Shown one piece after another: positions 37,876-48,341 of a stretch of 64,000 nt of DNA. Source of the DNA: Pseudomonas paraglycinae (GTDB taxonomy: Bacteria > Pseudomonadota > Gammaproteobacteria > Pseudomonadales > Pseudomonadaceae). Numbering within the stretch: position 1 is the stretch's first letter; each line of letters starts with the position of its first letter. Where the stretch lies: positions 1 through 64,000 of the forward strand of contig NZ_BQHR01000012.1 of assembly GCF_021601625.1 (NCBI RefSeq), given 5' to 3'. Position numbers and translations under genes: made by a program. Under the pieces are notes generated by a model. The model saw only the letters and a program-made list of their open reading frames with translations, had not been told where the DNA came from and searched no databases.

Positions 37876-38765
37876 CGTGCAGTCCTCGCGTCGAGCAACG
37901 CACGCAAGGTGTCGAAGCCTTTTTTCGCGTAGACATAACTCGGCGCCACTGCCGGATCCTGCTCGGCCTCGACCACCAGCCAACCGTGGTAATCGGCCGC
38001 CAGCAGCACGTCCAGCAACTCGGAGAAGTCGATGTCACCATCCCCTGGCACGGTGAAGGTGCCGTTGATGATGCAGTCGGGGAAGCTCCACAGGTTGTTG
38101 CGCGCCAGTTGTACCACCGGTTTGCGCACGTCCTTGAAGTGCACGTGGCAGATGCGCGACAGGTGTTTGCGCAGCACCTGCAAGGGTTCACCACCGCCCA
38201 TGTAGCAATGGCCCGAATCGAACAGCAGCCCGACTTCATTACCGGTCAACGCCATCAGGGTGTCGATGTCCGACGGCGATTCGACGTAGGCACCCATATG
38301 GTGGTGATACGCCAGACGCACGCCCTGGGACAGGGTGAAGCGCGCCAGCTCGGTCAGCTTGTCGGCGTATTGTTGCCACGCCTGTTCGGTATGAAAACGC
38401 GGGCGCTCGACCAGCGGAATTCGCTGGCCCTGAATGGAGTCGGCGACTTCACCGTAAACCAGCACGTTCGCGCCGTTCTTCGCCAGCAGCTCGACATGGC
38501 TGGCAATCGCGTCGATTTCCTCTGCCACCGAACGCCGCGCCAGACGACTGGAATACCAGCCGGACACCAGCGCCAGGTCATACGGACGCAGCACGTCGCC
38601 AACACCTTTGGCGTCCTTGGGAAACTTGCCGTTGAGTTCGAAGCCTTCATAACCGATGGCCTTGCCTTCGCTGAGGGCGGTGCTCAGCGGCGTTTCACCG
38701 CCGAGGGACGGCAGGTCGTCGTTGCTCCAGGAAATCGGGTTGATGCCAATTCGGATAGCGGGCAT
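37872..38765 (-). CDS. iolE: myo-inosose-2 dehydratase
   Basis: A 297-residue IolE that dehydrates scyllo-inosose. It is a TIM-barrel xylose-isomerase-like protein with IGINPISWSNDDLPSLGGE at the start, AYHHHMGAYVESPSDID, LLFDSGHCYMGG and HFKDVR as metal-site motifs. ATG 38765 follows AGGTG. Its stop overlaps the iolB start. Confidence 0.94.
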   Translation of the reverse strand: MPAIRIGINPISWSNDDLPSLGGETPLSTALSEGKAIGYEGFELNGKFPKDAKGVGDVLRPYDLALVSGWYSSRLARRSVAEEIDAIASHVELLAKNGANVLVYGEVADSIQGQRIPLVERPRFHTEQAWQQYADKLTELARFTLSQGVRLAYHHHMGAYVESPSDIDTLMALTGNEVGLLFDSGHCYMGGGEPLQVLRKHLSRICHVHFKDVRKPVVQLARNNLWSFPDCIINGTFTVPGDGDIDFSELLDVLLAADYHGWLVVEAEQDPAVAPSYVYAKKGFDTLRALLDARTAR

Positions 38766-38808
38766 GGCTGCACCTTTTATTGTTATTTCTAGAATGTTCA
38801 ACCGCGGC

Positions 38809-40746
38809 TCAGGCCCGGGCCGTACGCCAGGCATCGATCAGCTCGACGAAGGTGCCCTGCACCTGACGGATCAGCGTCTCGTCGTCGATTTCGCCGGCCA
38901 GCCAGGCGCGGCTCGGTTCCTGGAAAATCGTACGGCCCACGGCGAACCCGCGGCAGGTCTGGCTCTGACTGGCCTGCTGGAAGCCTTCGGCCAATGCGGA
39001 TGCCGGGGCATTCAGGCCCAGCAGCACCACGCCTCGGCAATAGGGATCGCGCGCCTGGATCAGTTCGTCGAGCTGTTGCCATTCCTCGGCGCTCTGCGTT
39101 TCGATCTTCCACCACGCCGGGTAGATGCCCAGGTTGTAGAGGCGCTTGAGCGCGCGATACAACACGTCGGGATGCGGTGAGGGGTGATCCTTGGGCGGGA
39201 TGATTTCCAGCAGCAGTTCGTGACCGCTGACTTGCGATGCCTGATATAGCGCCTTGATTTGCGCTTCCTGCTCCAGCCGCAGCATCGGTTCGTCGTCCGG
39301 GTGGAATTGCACCAGGCATTTGATGATTTGTTCCTGCGGCCAGGCGATCAGGTTGCTGCCGATCGAGCGCCCGTGCTCGAAGGCCAGCGGCCGCGAGCCC
39401 TGCACCTCGACCGGCCGCGCCACCCACCAGCCTCGACCGGTGGCGGCGTTCAGCGAGTCCTGACCGAAACGCTGATCCGCCAACAGCCCGACATCGGCTT
39501 CGATGCTCTGCTCGCGCAAATCGTTTTCGACCCGCTCCACGGCCTTGATAAACAGTTGCTTGAGTTCGCCGATGGCGCCGAGGTCGCGTCCGCCCTTCTG
39601 GGCCAGTTCCACCAGTTGTCCGCGATGGTCGAAGGCAAAGATGAACAGTTGCTTCCACTGCTTGCGCGGCACACTGACCTGATGCAGGCGTTGCAGGGTG
39701 ACGTCCTGATCCGGCCGGGTAATCGGTACCGGGCTGCTGAAGAGGTAATCGAGTTCGGCACGGGTCGGCATCGCCGGCGCGCAGGCATGGCGCGACACCA
39801 CCAGACCACCGCAGGCGTTGGCCAACTTGCAGCAACGCTCGTCGCTGGCATCCTCCAGCCAACCGCTGAGGAAACCCGACATGAACGCATCGCCGGCGCC
39901 CAGTACGTTCAGCACCTCGACCCGCACGCCGGGATAAATCGCGCCGTCTTCAAGACGTTGTGGAATCTCCCCGTGGATCACCGTGCAACCTTGCGGACCG
40001 AGCTTGACCACCAAGGTCGCTGCGCTCAAGCGCCGGACATTGCGCAGGGCGGTGAGCAAATCCTCGGAACCGCCGGCCAGCAGAAACTCTTCTTCCGTCC
40101 CGACCACAAGGTCGAAGCGCGGGAGGATTTGTTGCACATGTTGAGTGACGTTCTGATCGGCAACGAAACGGGTTTCGCCGTCCGCCTTGCCGGCGAGTCC
40201 CCACAGGACCGGGCGGTAGTCGATGTCCAGCACCCGTTTGACGTTGTGCTTTTCGGCGTAGTCCAGCGCCTGGATGCTCGCCTTGTAGACGCCATCGGTG
40301 GAGAAATGAGTGCCGGTGATCAGCAAGGCTTTGCTGGAGGCGATAAAGGCTTCGCTGATGTCTTCGGCCCGCAGCGCCATGTCGGCGCAATTCTCACGGT
40401 AGAAGACCAGGGGAAAGGTTTCCCGATCCTTGAGACCGAGCAGCACCATGGCGGTCAGACGCTGCGGATCGACCTTGATGCCGCTGACATCGCAGCCTTC
40501 ACGGGCCAGCGACTCGATCAGGAAACGCCCCATATGATCGTCGCCGGTCCGGCTCAGCATCGCCGATCTGAGCCCCAGCCGGGCGGTGCCGAACGCGATG
40601 TTGGCGGACGAGCCGCCGAGGTATTTGGCGAAGCTGCTCACATCCTCCAGCCGTGCCCCGACTTGCTGCGCATAGAGGTCGACGCCGAGGCGTCCGAGGC
40701 AAATCAGATCCAATTGACGTCCACTGGCAAAACGAGTCTGGCCCAT
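38809..40746 (-). CDS. iolC: 5-dehydro-2-deoxygluconokinase fused to DUF2090 aldolase-like domain
   Basis: A 645-residue bifunctional-looking protein. Residues ~10-325 are a PfkB sugar kinase (LGGSSANIAFGTARLG, NVLGAGDAFMSGFLSG catalytic motif). Residues ~335-640 are a DUF2090 TIM-barrel domain (QLFIFAFDHRGQL, EIIPPKDHP, GFAVGRTIF) that may supply the IolJ-type aldolase step. No separate iolJ is seen in the window. It is the first gene of the catabolic operon. ATG 40746 follows GGAG. IolR-type sites lie 98-140 bp upstream. Confidence 0.93.
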   Translation of the reverse strand: MGQTRFASGRQLDLICLGRLGVDLYAQQVGARLEDVSSFAKYLGGSSANIAFGTARLGLRSAMLSRTGDDHMGRFLIESLAREGCDVSGIKVDPQRLTAMVLLGLKDRETFPLVFYRENCADMALRAEDISEAFIASSKALLITGTHFSTDGVYKASIQALDYAEKHNVKRVLDIDYRPVLWGLAGKADGETRFVADQNVTQHVQQILPRFDLVVGTEEEFLLAGGSEDLLTALRNVRRLSAATLVVKLGPQGCTVIHGEIPQRLEDGAIYPGVRVEVLNVLGAGDAFMSGFLSGWLEDASDERCCKLANACGGLVVSRHACAPAMPTRAELDYLFSSPVPITRPDQDVTLQRLHQVSVPRKQWKQLFIFAFDHRGQLVELAQKGGRDLGAIGELKQLFIKAVERVENDLREQSIEADVGLLADQRFGQDSLNAATGRGWWVARPVEVQGSRPLAFEHGRSIGSNLIAWPQEQIIKCLVQFHPDDEPMLRLEQEAQIKALYQASQVSGHELLLEIIPPKDHPSPHPDVLYRALKRLYNLGIYPAWWKIETQSAEEWQQLDELIQARDPYCRGVVLLGLNAPASALAEGFQQASQSQTCRGFAVGRTIFQEPSRAWLAGEIDDETLIRQVQGTFVELIDAWRTARA

Positions 40747-41054
40747 GCTGGCTCCTGTTATTTTTATCAGCCTGTGCCCAACGCGGTGACCGCGCCGGAC
40801 ACTCTTGGTGGATGCAGACTAAAACGAGCCGGATCGAACAATCAATAAATATTCCAATTATTTTTCACGTGGAATATTTTTTCCAATAAGCTTCAGTGCG
40901 GGCGCTCCAGACGCAGTGCATCGTTTCAGCAGGCATCCCGCTGGCGCAAGCCCAAGATTTTGTCCGGGCCGAGCCTGTAGACTGCGCACAGCCAAACTAT
41001 TGTCAGGGGACGAGACGTAACCGTCCCTATAAGAACAAGCCAAAAGGATTATTT
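40747..41054. other. 308-bp divergent iolC/iolR control region
   Basis: There is no gene here. It is AT-rich in its middle with two putative IolR sites (40844-40856, 40870-40885). The iolR ribosome site AAAGGA is at 41043-41047. Confidence 0.75.
40844..40885. promoter_or_regulatory. two putative IolR operators (iolC/iolR)
   Basis: AATAAATATTCCA (40844-40856) and TGGAATATTTTTTCCA (40870-40885) face each other. The second fits GGAA-N6-TTCC. They lie between divergent iolC and iolR, so both autoregulation and operon control are plausible. Confidence 0.72.
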
Positions 41055-41975
41055 ATGTCCAGCACCGATCAGCCGGCTACCGCCGAGAGCACGCCCGAGA
41101 GCGATCTTGCCAGCCCCCCGATCAATGCCGAGCGTCTGCTGCAGCTCATCACCACTGAATACGAAAGCCTTCCGCGCCAGCTCAAACGCATCGCCAGTTA
41201 CATGAGCCAGCAAAGCGACCGGATCATGGTCGACCGTATCAGCGACATCGCCCGCGAGTGCGAAGTGCACCCGTCGGCCATCGTGCGGTTTTCCCAGCGT
41301 TTCGGTTTCAGCGGATTCAGTGAAATGCAGGCGCTGTTCCGCGAGGCGTATACCCACAAAGCCACGCCGGTACAGAACTACCAGCAGCGCATTCGCAGCA
41401 TGATCGCCAACAAGTCGCAGAAAGCCAGCGGCGGCGACCTGGCCCGCGAGTGCATCGACGCCACCCTTTCGGGCATCGAACGCCTGGGCCAGGAACTGGA
41501 TGACCAGGCCTTTGAAAAGGCCGTGGATCTTGTGGTCAATGCCGACAATATCTACGTGGTCGGGGTGCGCCGCTCGTTCGCCGTGGCCGACTATCTGGTC
41601 TACAACCTGCAACACACCAACAAGCGCATTCACCTGGTCTCGGGCCTCGGCGGCAGCTATCGCGAGCAGATGCGCAGCGTGCGCGCCAATGACCTGGTGA
41701 TCGCCATCAGCTTTACGCCGTATGGTAAGGAAACCCAGCACTGCCTGCGCATCGCCCAGCACCATCAGGCGAAAACCCTGATCATCACTGACAGCAATCT
41801 CTCGCCCCTGGCCAAGCGCGCCAATACCCTGCTGCTGGTCAATGAAGGTAGCTCGTTTGCGTTCCGATCCTTGAGTGCGACTTTGTGCCTTTGCCAAGCG
41901 CTGTTTATCGCCGTGGCCTATCGACTGGAGTTGAAGGTGGACGAGATTCACGAGCAGGTCGGGTTCGAGGACTGA
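41055..41975 (+). CDS. iolR: RpiR-family inositol catabolism regulator
   Basis: A 306-residue protein with an N-terminal RpiR HTH (residues ~25-105; VDRISDIARECEVHPSAIVRFSQRFGFSGFSEMQALFR) and a C-terminal SIS domain (~145-275; IYVVGVRRSFAVADYLVYNLQ) that would bind a phosphosugar or a pathway intermediate. ATG 41055 follows AAAGGA. Its location between the iol operon and an oxidoreductase gene, with GGAA-N6-TTCC sites nearby, supports the IolR name. Confidence 0.9.
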   Translation: MSSTDQPATAESTPESDLASPPINAERLLQLITTEYESLPRQLKRIASYMSQQSDRIMVDRISDIARECEVHPSAIVRFSQRFGFSGFSEMQALFREAYTHKATPVQNYQQRIRSMIANKSQKASGGDLARECIDATLSGIERLGQELDDQAFEKAVDLVVNADNIYVVGVRRSFAVADYLVYNLQHTNKRIHLVSGLGGSYREQMRSVRANDLVIAISFTPYGKETQHCLRIAQHHQAKTLIITDSNLSPLAKRANTLLLVNEGSSFAFRSLSATLCLCQALFIAVAYRLELKVDEIHEQVGFED

Positions 41976-42012
41976 TCGGAGCACCGTAATCTCAACGAAT
42001 GCGGCAAATCAA

Positions 42013-42054
42013 AATATTTATTCCATTATTTGAATACAGTGAATATTTATTCTA
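42013..42054. promoter_or_regulatory. two putative IolR sites before the second accessory oxidoreductase
   Basis: AATATTTATTCCA (42013-42025) and AATATTTATTCTA (42042-42054) are direct copies 29 bp apart. They match the half-site seen at 40873-40885 (AATATTTTTTCCA) closely. Confidence 0.68.
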
Positions 42055-42095
42055 TAAACAGGATCTCTGAAAACAAAAACTCAAAGGATCCTGTC

Positions 42096-43217
42096 ATGCG
42101 TGAACTCGGAATCGGCCTGATCGGCACGGGCTTCATGGGGCGCGCCCACGCCCTGGCCTTTCGCAACGTCAGCGGGGCATTCGAACTGCCCTTCACCCTT
42201 CGCCTGGCCGGCCTGGCTGACGCCGATCCCGCACGCGCACAAGCCTGCGCCACCGCCTGGGGCTTCGATCAGGCCCATGGCGACTGGCAGCGATTGATCG
42301 ACGACCCCAAGGTCAACCTGATCGCCATCACCACTCCCAATCACCTGCACTACCCGATGGCCATGGCCGCCCTCGCCGCCGGTAAGCCGGTTTACTGCGA
42401 AAAGCCGCTGGCGGTGAATCTTGAGCAAGCTCATGCCATGCACGTGGCGGCGAAGCATGCCGGCGTCGTCGCCCGGGTCGGCTACAACTATCAGCACAAC
42501 CCGATCATCGGCCTGGCACGCGAGCTGATCCTGAGTGGCGAACTCGGCAAGATCATCAGCTTTCAAGGTGAGTTCAGCGAAGATTTCATGGCCGATCCGG
42601 CCTCCCCCTGGTCGTGGCGCTGCGAACCGGAACATGCCGGTGGAGCATTGGCGGATCTGGGCAGCCACCTGCTCGCCATGGCGCGCTACCTGCTGGGCGA
42701 TGTCGAAGCGGTGTGCGCCGACTCCCAGACAGTCCATGACCAACGCCCGACCACAACCGGCAGCCAGGAACGACGTCGCATTGCGGTCGACGATCAAGCC
42801 CATGCCTTGCTGCGTTTCGCCAGTGGCGCGCGGGGTACCTTCAGCAGCAGCTGGCTCAAGCATGGCTACAAGAATCATCTGAGCTTCGAGATCAGCGGCA
42901 CCCGAGGCACCCTGGCGTTTGATCAGGAGCGCTTGAACGAGCTACGCCTGTGTCGCGCCGGCGAAGGTGGCTTCCAGCGTTTACTCGCCGGACCGGACTT
43001 GCCCGGCTACGCCGCGTTCAGCCCGGCGCCGGGGCATCAGCTGGGCTACAACGAGCTGAAGACACTGGAAGTGCATGAGCTGATAATGGCGTTGGCCGGG
43101 AGCGGGCAGACCGGGACTGATTTTGAAGAGGCATTTGAAGTTGAGAGGCTGGCGACGGCGATTCGGGTCGCGGCTGAGGAACGACGCTGGGTGTCTGTCA
43201 GTGAAATCACTGGGTAG
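42096..43217 (+). CDS. Gfo/Idh/MocA-family oxidoreductase (inositol regulon)
   Basis: A 373-residue dehydrogenase. Rossmann motif GLIGTGFMGRAHALAF; catalytic Lys in CEKPLAV; conserved Asp and His in LADLGSHLLAMARYLLG. It likely acts on an inositol isomer or related cyclitol, giving the cluster three such enzymes. ATG 42096 follows AAAGGA. It is transcribed on the plus strand after iolR, with its own IolR-like sites. Confidence 0.88.
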   Translation: MRELGIGLIGTGFMGRAHALAFRNVSGAFELPFTLRLAGLADADPARAQACATAWGFDQAHGDWQRLIDDPKVNLIAITTPNHLHYPMAMAALAAGKPVYCEKPLAVNLEQAHAMHVAAKHAGVVARVGYNYQHNPIIGLARELILSGELGKIISFQGEFSEDFMADPASPWSWRCEPEHAGGALADLGSHLLAMARYLLGDVEAVCADSQTVHDQRPTTTGSQERRRIAVDDQAHALLRFASGARGTFSSSWLKHGYKNHLSFEISGTRGTLAFDQERLNELRLCRAGEGGFQRLLAGPDLPGYAAFSPAPGHQLGYNELKTLEVHELIMALAGSGQTGTDFEEAFEVERLATAIRVAAEERRWVSVSEITG

Positions 43218-43235
43218 TTTTGTGCGGGCACAAAA

Positions 43236-43258
43236 AAGCCGATCGGGATGATCGGCTT
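43236..43258 (+). terminator. hairpin after the oxidoreductase
   Basis: AAGCCGATC-GGGAT-GATCGGCTT. The following T-run is weak (GTGTGTCT), so termination is likely but not strong. On the minus strand it is followed by a T-run. Confidence 0.6.
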
Positions 43259-43315
43259 GTGTGTCTGAATTTACTGAAGAGGAAACTGAATCCCCTGCAA
43301 AAGTCACTGCGCATG

Positions 43316-43343
43316 AAAAAGCCCAACTCGCTAAAGTTGGGCT
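43316..43343 (-). terminator. terminator of tRNA-Pro
   Basis: On the minus strand AGCCCAACTTTAGCGAGTTGGGC is followed by TTTTT (43316-43320), 17 bases past the tRNA. Confidence 0.85.
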
Positions 43344-43359
43344 AAGTCATTGAATTATA

Positions 43360-43436
43360 TGGTCGGGACGGAGTGATTCGAACACTCGACCCCTAGCACC
43401 CCATGCTAGTGCGCTACCGGACTGCGCTACGCCCCG
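43360..43436 (-). tRNA. tRNA-Pro (GGG)
   Basis: A 77-base tRNA with encoded CCA. Acceptor CGGGGCG pairs with CGTCCCG, then A73 and CCA at the 3' end. The anticodon stem CTAGC/GCTAG encloses the loop ATGGGGT, giving anticodon GGG. The T arm has GTTCGAATC. Its place after ihfA and the MerR gene is normal for Pseudomonas. Confidence 0.95.
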
Positions 43437-43525
43437 ACTAGGTTTGAAACTCGTTCTCCATCTCGAAGAACGCTCAAGAATATATCGCAAGCTTTTGAAA
43501 ACTGGAAGTATTTAAAAGCACGAAA

Positions 43526-43882
43526 TTATTTCTTGAGAACCACCAGAACATCTTCGAGCTCGGCGATCATCTGGCGGATCATTTGCTTGTATTGGGTGGT
43601 GTCGTCTTTGGCTTCATCGCCGGACAGACGCAGTCGCGCGCCGCCGATGGTAAACCCCTGATCGTAAAGGAGCGCGCGGATCTGCCGGATCATCAGCACG
43701 TCCTGGCGCTGATAATACCGGCGGTTTCCGCGGCGTTTGACGGGGTTGAGCTGAGGAAACTCCTGCTCCCAGTAGCGCAGCACGTGCGGTTTTACCGCAC
43801 ACAGCTCGCTGACTTCACCGATGGTGAAGTAGCGTTTGCCCGGGATGACGGGGAGTTCGTCGTTATGACTTGGTTCCAGCAT
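43526..43882 (-). CDS. MerR-family regulator downstream of ihfA
   Basis: A 118-residue MerR protein: HTH with [45 protein letters not shown], then a dimerisation helix. No Cys metal site is seen. It is the conserved partner after ihfA in pseudomonads. The ATG at 43882 lies inside ihfA: the genes overlap by 20 bases in different frames, which suggests coupling. Confidence 0.92.
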   Translation of the reverse strand: MLEPSHNDELPVIPGKRYFTIGEVSELCAVKPHVLRYWEQEFPQLNPVKRRGNRRYYQRQDVLMIRQIRALLYDQGFTIGGARLRLSGDEAKDDTTQYKQMIRQMIAELEDVLVVLKK

Positions 43883-44165
43883 AAGCCTCAACTCGGGCCT
43901 TCAACTTCTGCCCTGGACGAAAGGTGACCACACGGCGAGCCGTGATCGGGATTTCTTCCCCCGTTTTCGGGTTGCGGCCAGGCCGCTGGCGTTTGTCCCG
44001 AAGGTCGAAATTGCCGAAACCCGACAATTTGACCTGCTCGTTGTCTTCAAGAGCGTGCCTGATTTCCTCGAAAAACAGTTCAACCAATTCCTTGGCTTCC
44101 CGCTTGTTCAGGCCCAGCTCTTCATACAGACGTTCCGCCATCTCAGCTTTCGTCAAAGCCCCCAT
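43863..44165 (-). CDS. ihfA: integration host factor subunit alpha
   Basis: A 100-residue IHF-alpha that bends DNA as a heterodimer with IHF-beta (not in the window). It has the typical start [29 protein letters not shown], and [40 protein letters not shown] holds the beta arm with Pro that intercalates. ATG 44165 follows AAGGAAG, 3 bases after pheT. Confidence 0.98.
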   Translation of the reverse strand: MGALTKAEMAERLYEELGLNKREAKELVELFFEEIRHALEDNEQVKLSGFGNFDLRDKRQRPGRNPKTGEEIPITARRVVTFRPGQKLKARVEAYAGTKS

Positions 44166-44168
44166 ACG

Positions 44169-46547
44169 TCACTTCCTTAACGTGGCGTTCAACCTTTGTT
44201 CGAGCGAGGTGAGGATATTTTGCGTCGTCGAATTCACCTCATCGTCATTAAGAGTGCGCGATGGATGCTGCCAGGTCAAGCCGACTGCGAGGCTTTTTCT
44301 ATCAGGATCAATGCCTTTACCCTGATACACGTCAAATAGCCTGAGGTCTGTCAGCCATTCGCCTGCATTTTCACGGATTACGTCCAGTACAGCCGAGGCT
44401 GCAACGTCTTTGTGCGCAATCAGTGCCAGGTCACGACGCACTTCAGGAAAGCGCGACAACTCGTGGAATTTCGGCATTTTACCCAGAGCGACTTCAGCCA
44501 GAACCAGCTCGAAGACGAAGACCGGACGGTCGAGACCCAGGGACTTCGACAGTTCAGGGTGAATCGCGCCGATAAAGCCGACTTCACGCCCTTCCCGCTC
44601 GATGCGTGCGGTCTGGCCCGGATGCAGCGCAGGGTGTTTGCCCGGTGCAAAAGTGAACTGATCCAGCGCACCGGCAAAGCCCAGCACTGCTTCTACGTCA
44701 GCCTTGACGTCGAAGAAGTCCACGGTATCGCGACCTTGCGCCCAGCCTTCCGGCAGACGGCTGCCGCATACCACACCGGCGATCATCGGCTCTTGCTTCA
44801 GACCTTCCAGCTGACCGACAAAGCGCAGACCGCTCTCGAACAGACGAACACGATCCTGCTGACGGTTGAGGTTGTGCTGCAACGCCTTGACCAGACCCGG
44901 CCACAGCGACGAACGCATGGCGGCCATGTCATTGGAGATCGGGTTCGCCAACAGCAGCGGCTCCACGCCCGGGTTGAACAGCTCGAACTGCTTCGGATCG
45001 ATGAAGCTGTAGGTGATCGCTTCCTGGTAGCCACGGGCAACCAGCAGACGACGCAGCTCCGGCAGATCGCTGCGCGCTTCGGCCTTGGCTTGCGGCGCCA
45101 GGCGAGCTTGCGGGTAACGAACCGGCAGGCGGTTGTAACCGTACAGACGAGCCAGCTCTTCGATCAGATCGACTTCCAGGCTGATGTCGAAGCGATGGCT
45201 TGGCACTTCTACGCGCCACTGCCCTGCTCCGTCGGCGGAAACCTTCAGACCCAAAGCATTGAGCAGACGCTCGACTTCGGCCGAATCCATTTCCATGCCC
45301 AGCATCTGGGTGATGCGCTGAGCGCGCAGGGTGATCGGCGCGATCGACGGCAAGTGCTGCTCGCTGACGGTCTCGATGATCGGGCCGGCTTCACCACCGG
45401 TGATTTCCAGCAGCAGGCCGGTGGCGCGCTCCATGGCTTCACGGGCCAGTTGCCAGTCCACACCGCGCTCATAGCGGTGCGAAGCGTCAGTGTGCAGACC
45501 ATACGAACGAGCCTTGCCCGCGACAGCGATCTGGTCGAAGAACGCACTTTCAAGGAACACGTCGCGAGTGGTCGCGGAAACGCCACTGTGCTCGCCACCC
45601 ATCACGCCGGCAATCGCCAGAGCGCGAGTGTGGTCGGCGATCACCAGCGTATCGCTGCGCAGGCTGACTTCCTGACCGTCGAGCAGAACGAGCTTCTCGC
45701 CCTCTTCCGCCATGCGCACACGGATGCCGCCATTGATTTCGGCGAGATCGAAGGCGTGCAGAGGCTGGCCCAGCTCGAGCATCACGTAGTTAGTGATGTC
45801 GACGGCGGCGTCGATGCTGCGGACTTCGGCGCGACGCAGACGCTCAACCATCCACAGCGGCGTCGGCCTGGACAGGTCAACGTTACGGATGACACGGCCC
45901 AGGTAACGCGGGCAGGCCGCAGGTGCCAAAACTTCTACCGAGCGCACTTCGTCGTGCACCGCCGGAACGGTCATCACCACCGGGCGAGTGACCGGAGCGT
46001 CGTACAGCGCGCCGACTTCACGGGCCAGACCGGCCAGGGACAGGCAGTCGCCACGGTTCGGAGTCAGATCGACTTCGATGCTGGCGTCTTCCAGGTCCAG
46101 ATAAACACGGAAATCTTCGCCCACCGGCGCATCGGCTGGCAGCTCCATCAGACCGTCATTGCCTTCACCGACCTGCAGCTCGGATTGCGAGCACAGCATG
46201 CCGTTGGACTCGACACCGCGCAGCTTGGCCTTCTTGATCTTGAAGTCGCCCGGCAGCTCGGCACCGATCATCGCGAACGGAATCTTCAGGCCTGGACGCA
46301 CGTTTGGCGCACCGCACACGACCTGGAAAGTTTCCGCGCCATTGCTGACCTGGCACACGCGCAATTTGTCGGCATCGGGGTGCTGCTCGGTGCTCAGCAC
46401 CTCACCCACCACCACGCCACTGAAAACACCGGCGGCCGGCGTAACGCTATCGACCTCAAGACCGGCCATCGACAGACGGGCAACCAGCGCGTCGCGATCT
46501 ACCTGCGGGCTGACCCAGCCACGCAGCCATTGTTCACTGAATTTCAT
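44169..46547 (-). CDS. pheT: phenylalanyl-tRNA synthetase beta subunit
   Basis: A 792-residue beta chain. It has an N-terminal tRNA-binding (EMAP-like) domain (residues ~40-150; VGEVLSTEQHPDADKLRVCQV), the B3/B4 editing region, B5 and a C-terminal anticodon-binding domain. The length matches the family. ATG 46547 follows GGAG. It is 26 bp after pheS. Confidence 0.98.
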   Translation of the reverse strand: MKFSEQWLRGWVSPQVDRDALVARLSMAGLEVDSVTPAAGVFSGVVVGEVLSTEQHPDADKLRVCQVSNGAETFQVVCGAPNVRPGLKIPFAMIGAELPGDFKIKKAKLRGVESNGMLCSQSELQVGEGNDGLMELPADAPVGEDFRVYLDLEDASIEVDLTPNRGDCLSLAGLAREVGALYDAPVTRPVVMTVPAVHDEVRSVEVLAPAACPRYLGRVIRNVDLSRPTPLWMVERLRRAEVRSIDAAVDITNYVMLELGQPLHAFDLAEINGGIRVRMAEEGEKLVLLDGQEVSLRSDTLVIADHTRALAIAGVMGGEHSGVSATTRDVFLESAFFDQIAVAGKARSYGLHTDASHRYERGVDWQLAREAMERATGLLLEITGGEAGPIIETVSEQHLPSIAPITLRAQRITQMLGMEMDSAEVERLLNALGLKVSADGAGQWRVEVPSHRFDISLEVDLIEELARLYGYNRLPVRYPQARLAPQAKAEARSDLPELRRLLVARGYQEAITYSFIDPKQFELFNPGVEPLLLANPISNDMAAMRSSLWPGLVKALQHNLNRQQDRVRLFESGLRFVGQLEGLKQEPMIAGVVCGSRLPEGWAQGRDTVDFFDVKADVEAVLGFAGALDQFTFAPGKHPALHPGQTARIEREGREVGFIGAIHPELSKSLGLDRPVFVFELVLAEVALGKMPKFHELSRFPEVRRDLALIAHKDVAASAVLDVIRENAGEWLTDLRLFDVYQGKGIDPDRKSLAVGLTWQHPSRTLNDDEVNSTTQNILTSLEQRLNATLRK

Positions 46548-46573
46548 CCTGCTCTCCTAAGAATTCGTTACGA

Positions 46574-47644
<1,071 letters not shown>

Positions 47645-47699
47645 ATGACGTTTAACACCTGGCCCCACAGAGGTGTGGCCAAGTGACTGTCGGGGGTAC

Positions 47700-48056
47700 T
47701 TAAGCCAAGGTGGCTTTAGCTTTCTCGACAATCGCAGCAAACGCCGCTTTTTCGTTCACTGCCAGATCAGCCAGAACCTTACGGTCGATCTCGATGGACG
47801 CTTTTTTCAGGCCAGCGATGAAACGGCTGTAGGACAGACCGTTAACACGAGCACCAGCGTTGATACGAGCGATCCACAGAGCGCGGAACTGACGTTTTTT
47901 CTGACGACGGTCACGGTAGGCGTATTGGCCTGCCTTGATTACCGCTTGCTTGGCAACACGGAATACGCGGGAGCGTGCGCCGTAGTAGCCTTTAGCAAGT
48001 TTCAGAATTTTTTTGTGACGTTTACGGGCAATGACGCCACGCTTTACACGAGCCAT
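47700..48056 (-). CDS. rplT: 50S ribosomal protein L20
   Basis: A 118-residue L20 ([37 protein letters not shown]). It assembles 23S rRNA early and can repress its own operon. It is 30 bp after rpmI. Confidence 0.99.
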
Positions 48057-48086
48057 GAGTTACTTCCTCTATTCTTGATCCAAAAA

Positions 48087-48281
48087 TTAACGAAGGCGCA
48101 GCATGCGCTCGACTTTTGCCACGTCAGACGGATGCAGCAAGCTGCTACCGCGCAGTTGACGCTTACGCTTGGTCGACATTTTGGTCAGGATGTGGCTCTT
48201 GAAAGCGTGCTTGTGCTTGATACCGTTAGCAGTTTTCAGAAACCGCTTAGCAGCACCACTTTTGGTTTTCATCTTTGGCAT
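48087..48281 (-). CDS. rpmI: 50S ribosomal protein L35
   Basis: A 64-residue L35 ([32 protein letters not shown]). It is between infC and rplT as usual. Confidence 0.99.
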   Translation of the reverse strand: MPKMKTKSGAAKRFLKTANGIKHKHAFKSHILTKMSTKRKRQLRGSSLLHPSDVAKVERMLRLR

Positions 48282-48341
48282 GTTCGGATACTCCGCATTC
48301 AGTTGATAAACATAATCAGAAGGCCTGCCGTGCCCTGTTGA

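Noticed and set aside
35302-37932. 876-codon plus-strand ORF
   Set aside because: It is antisense to the TIM-barrel gene, iolA and iolB, all of which are clear family members.
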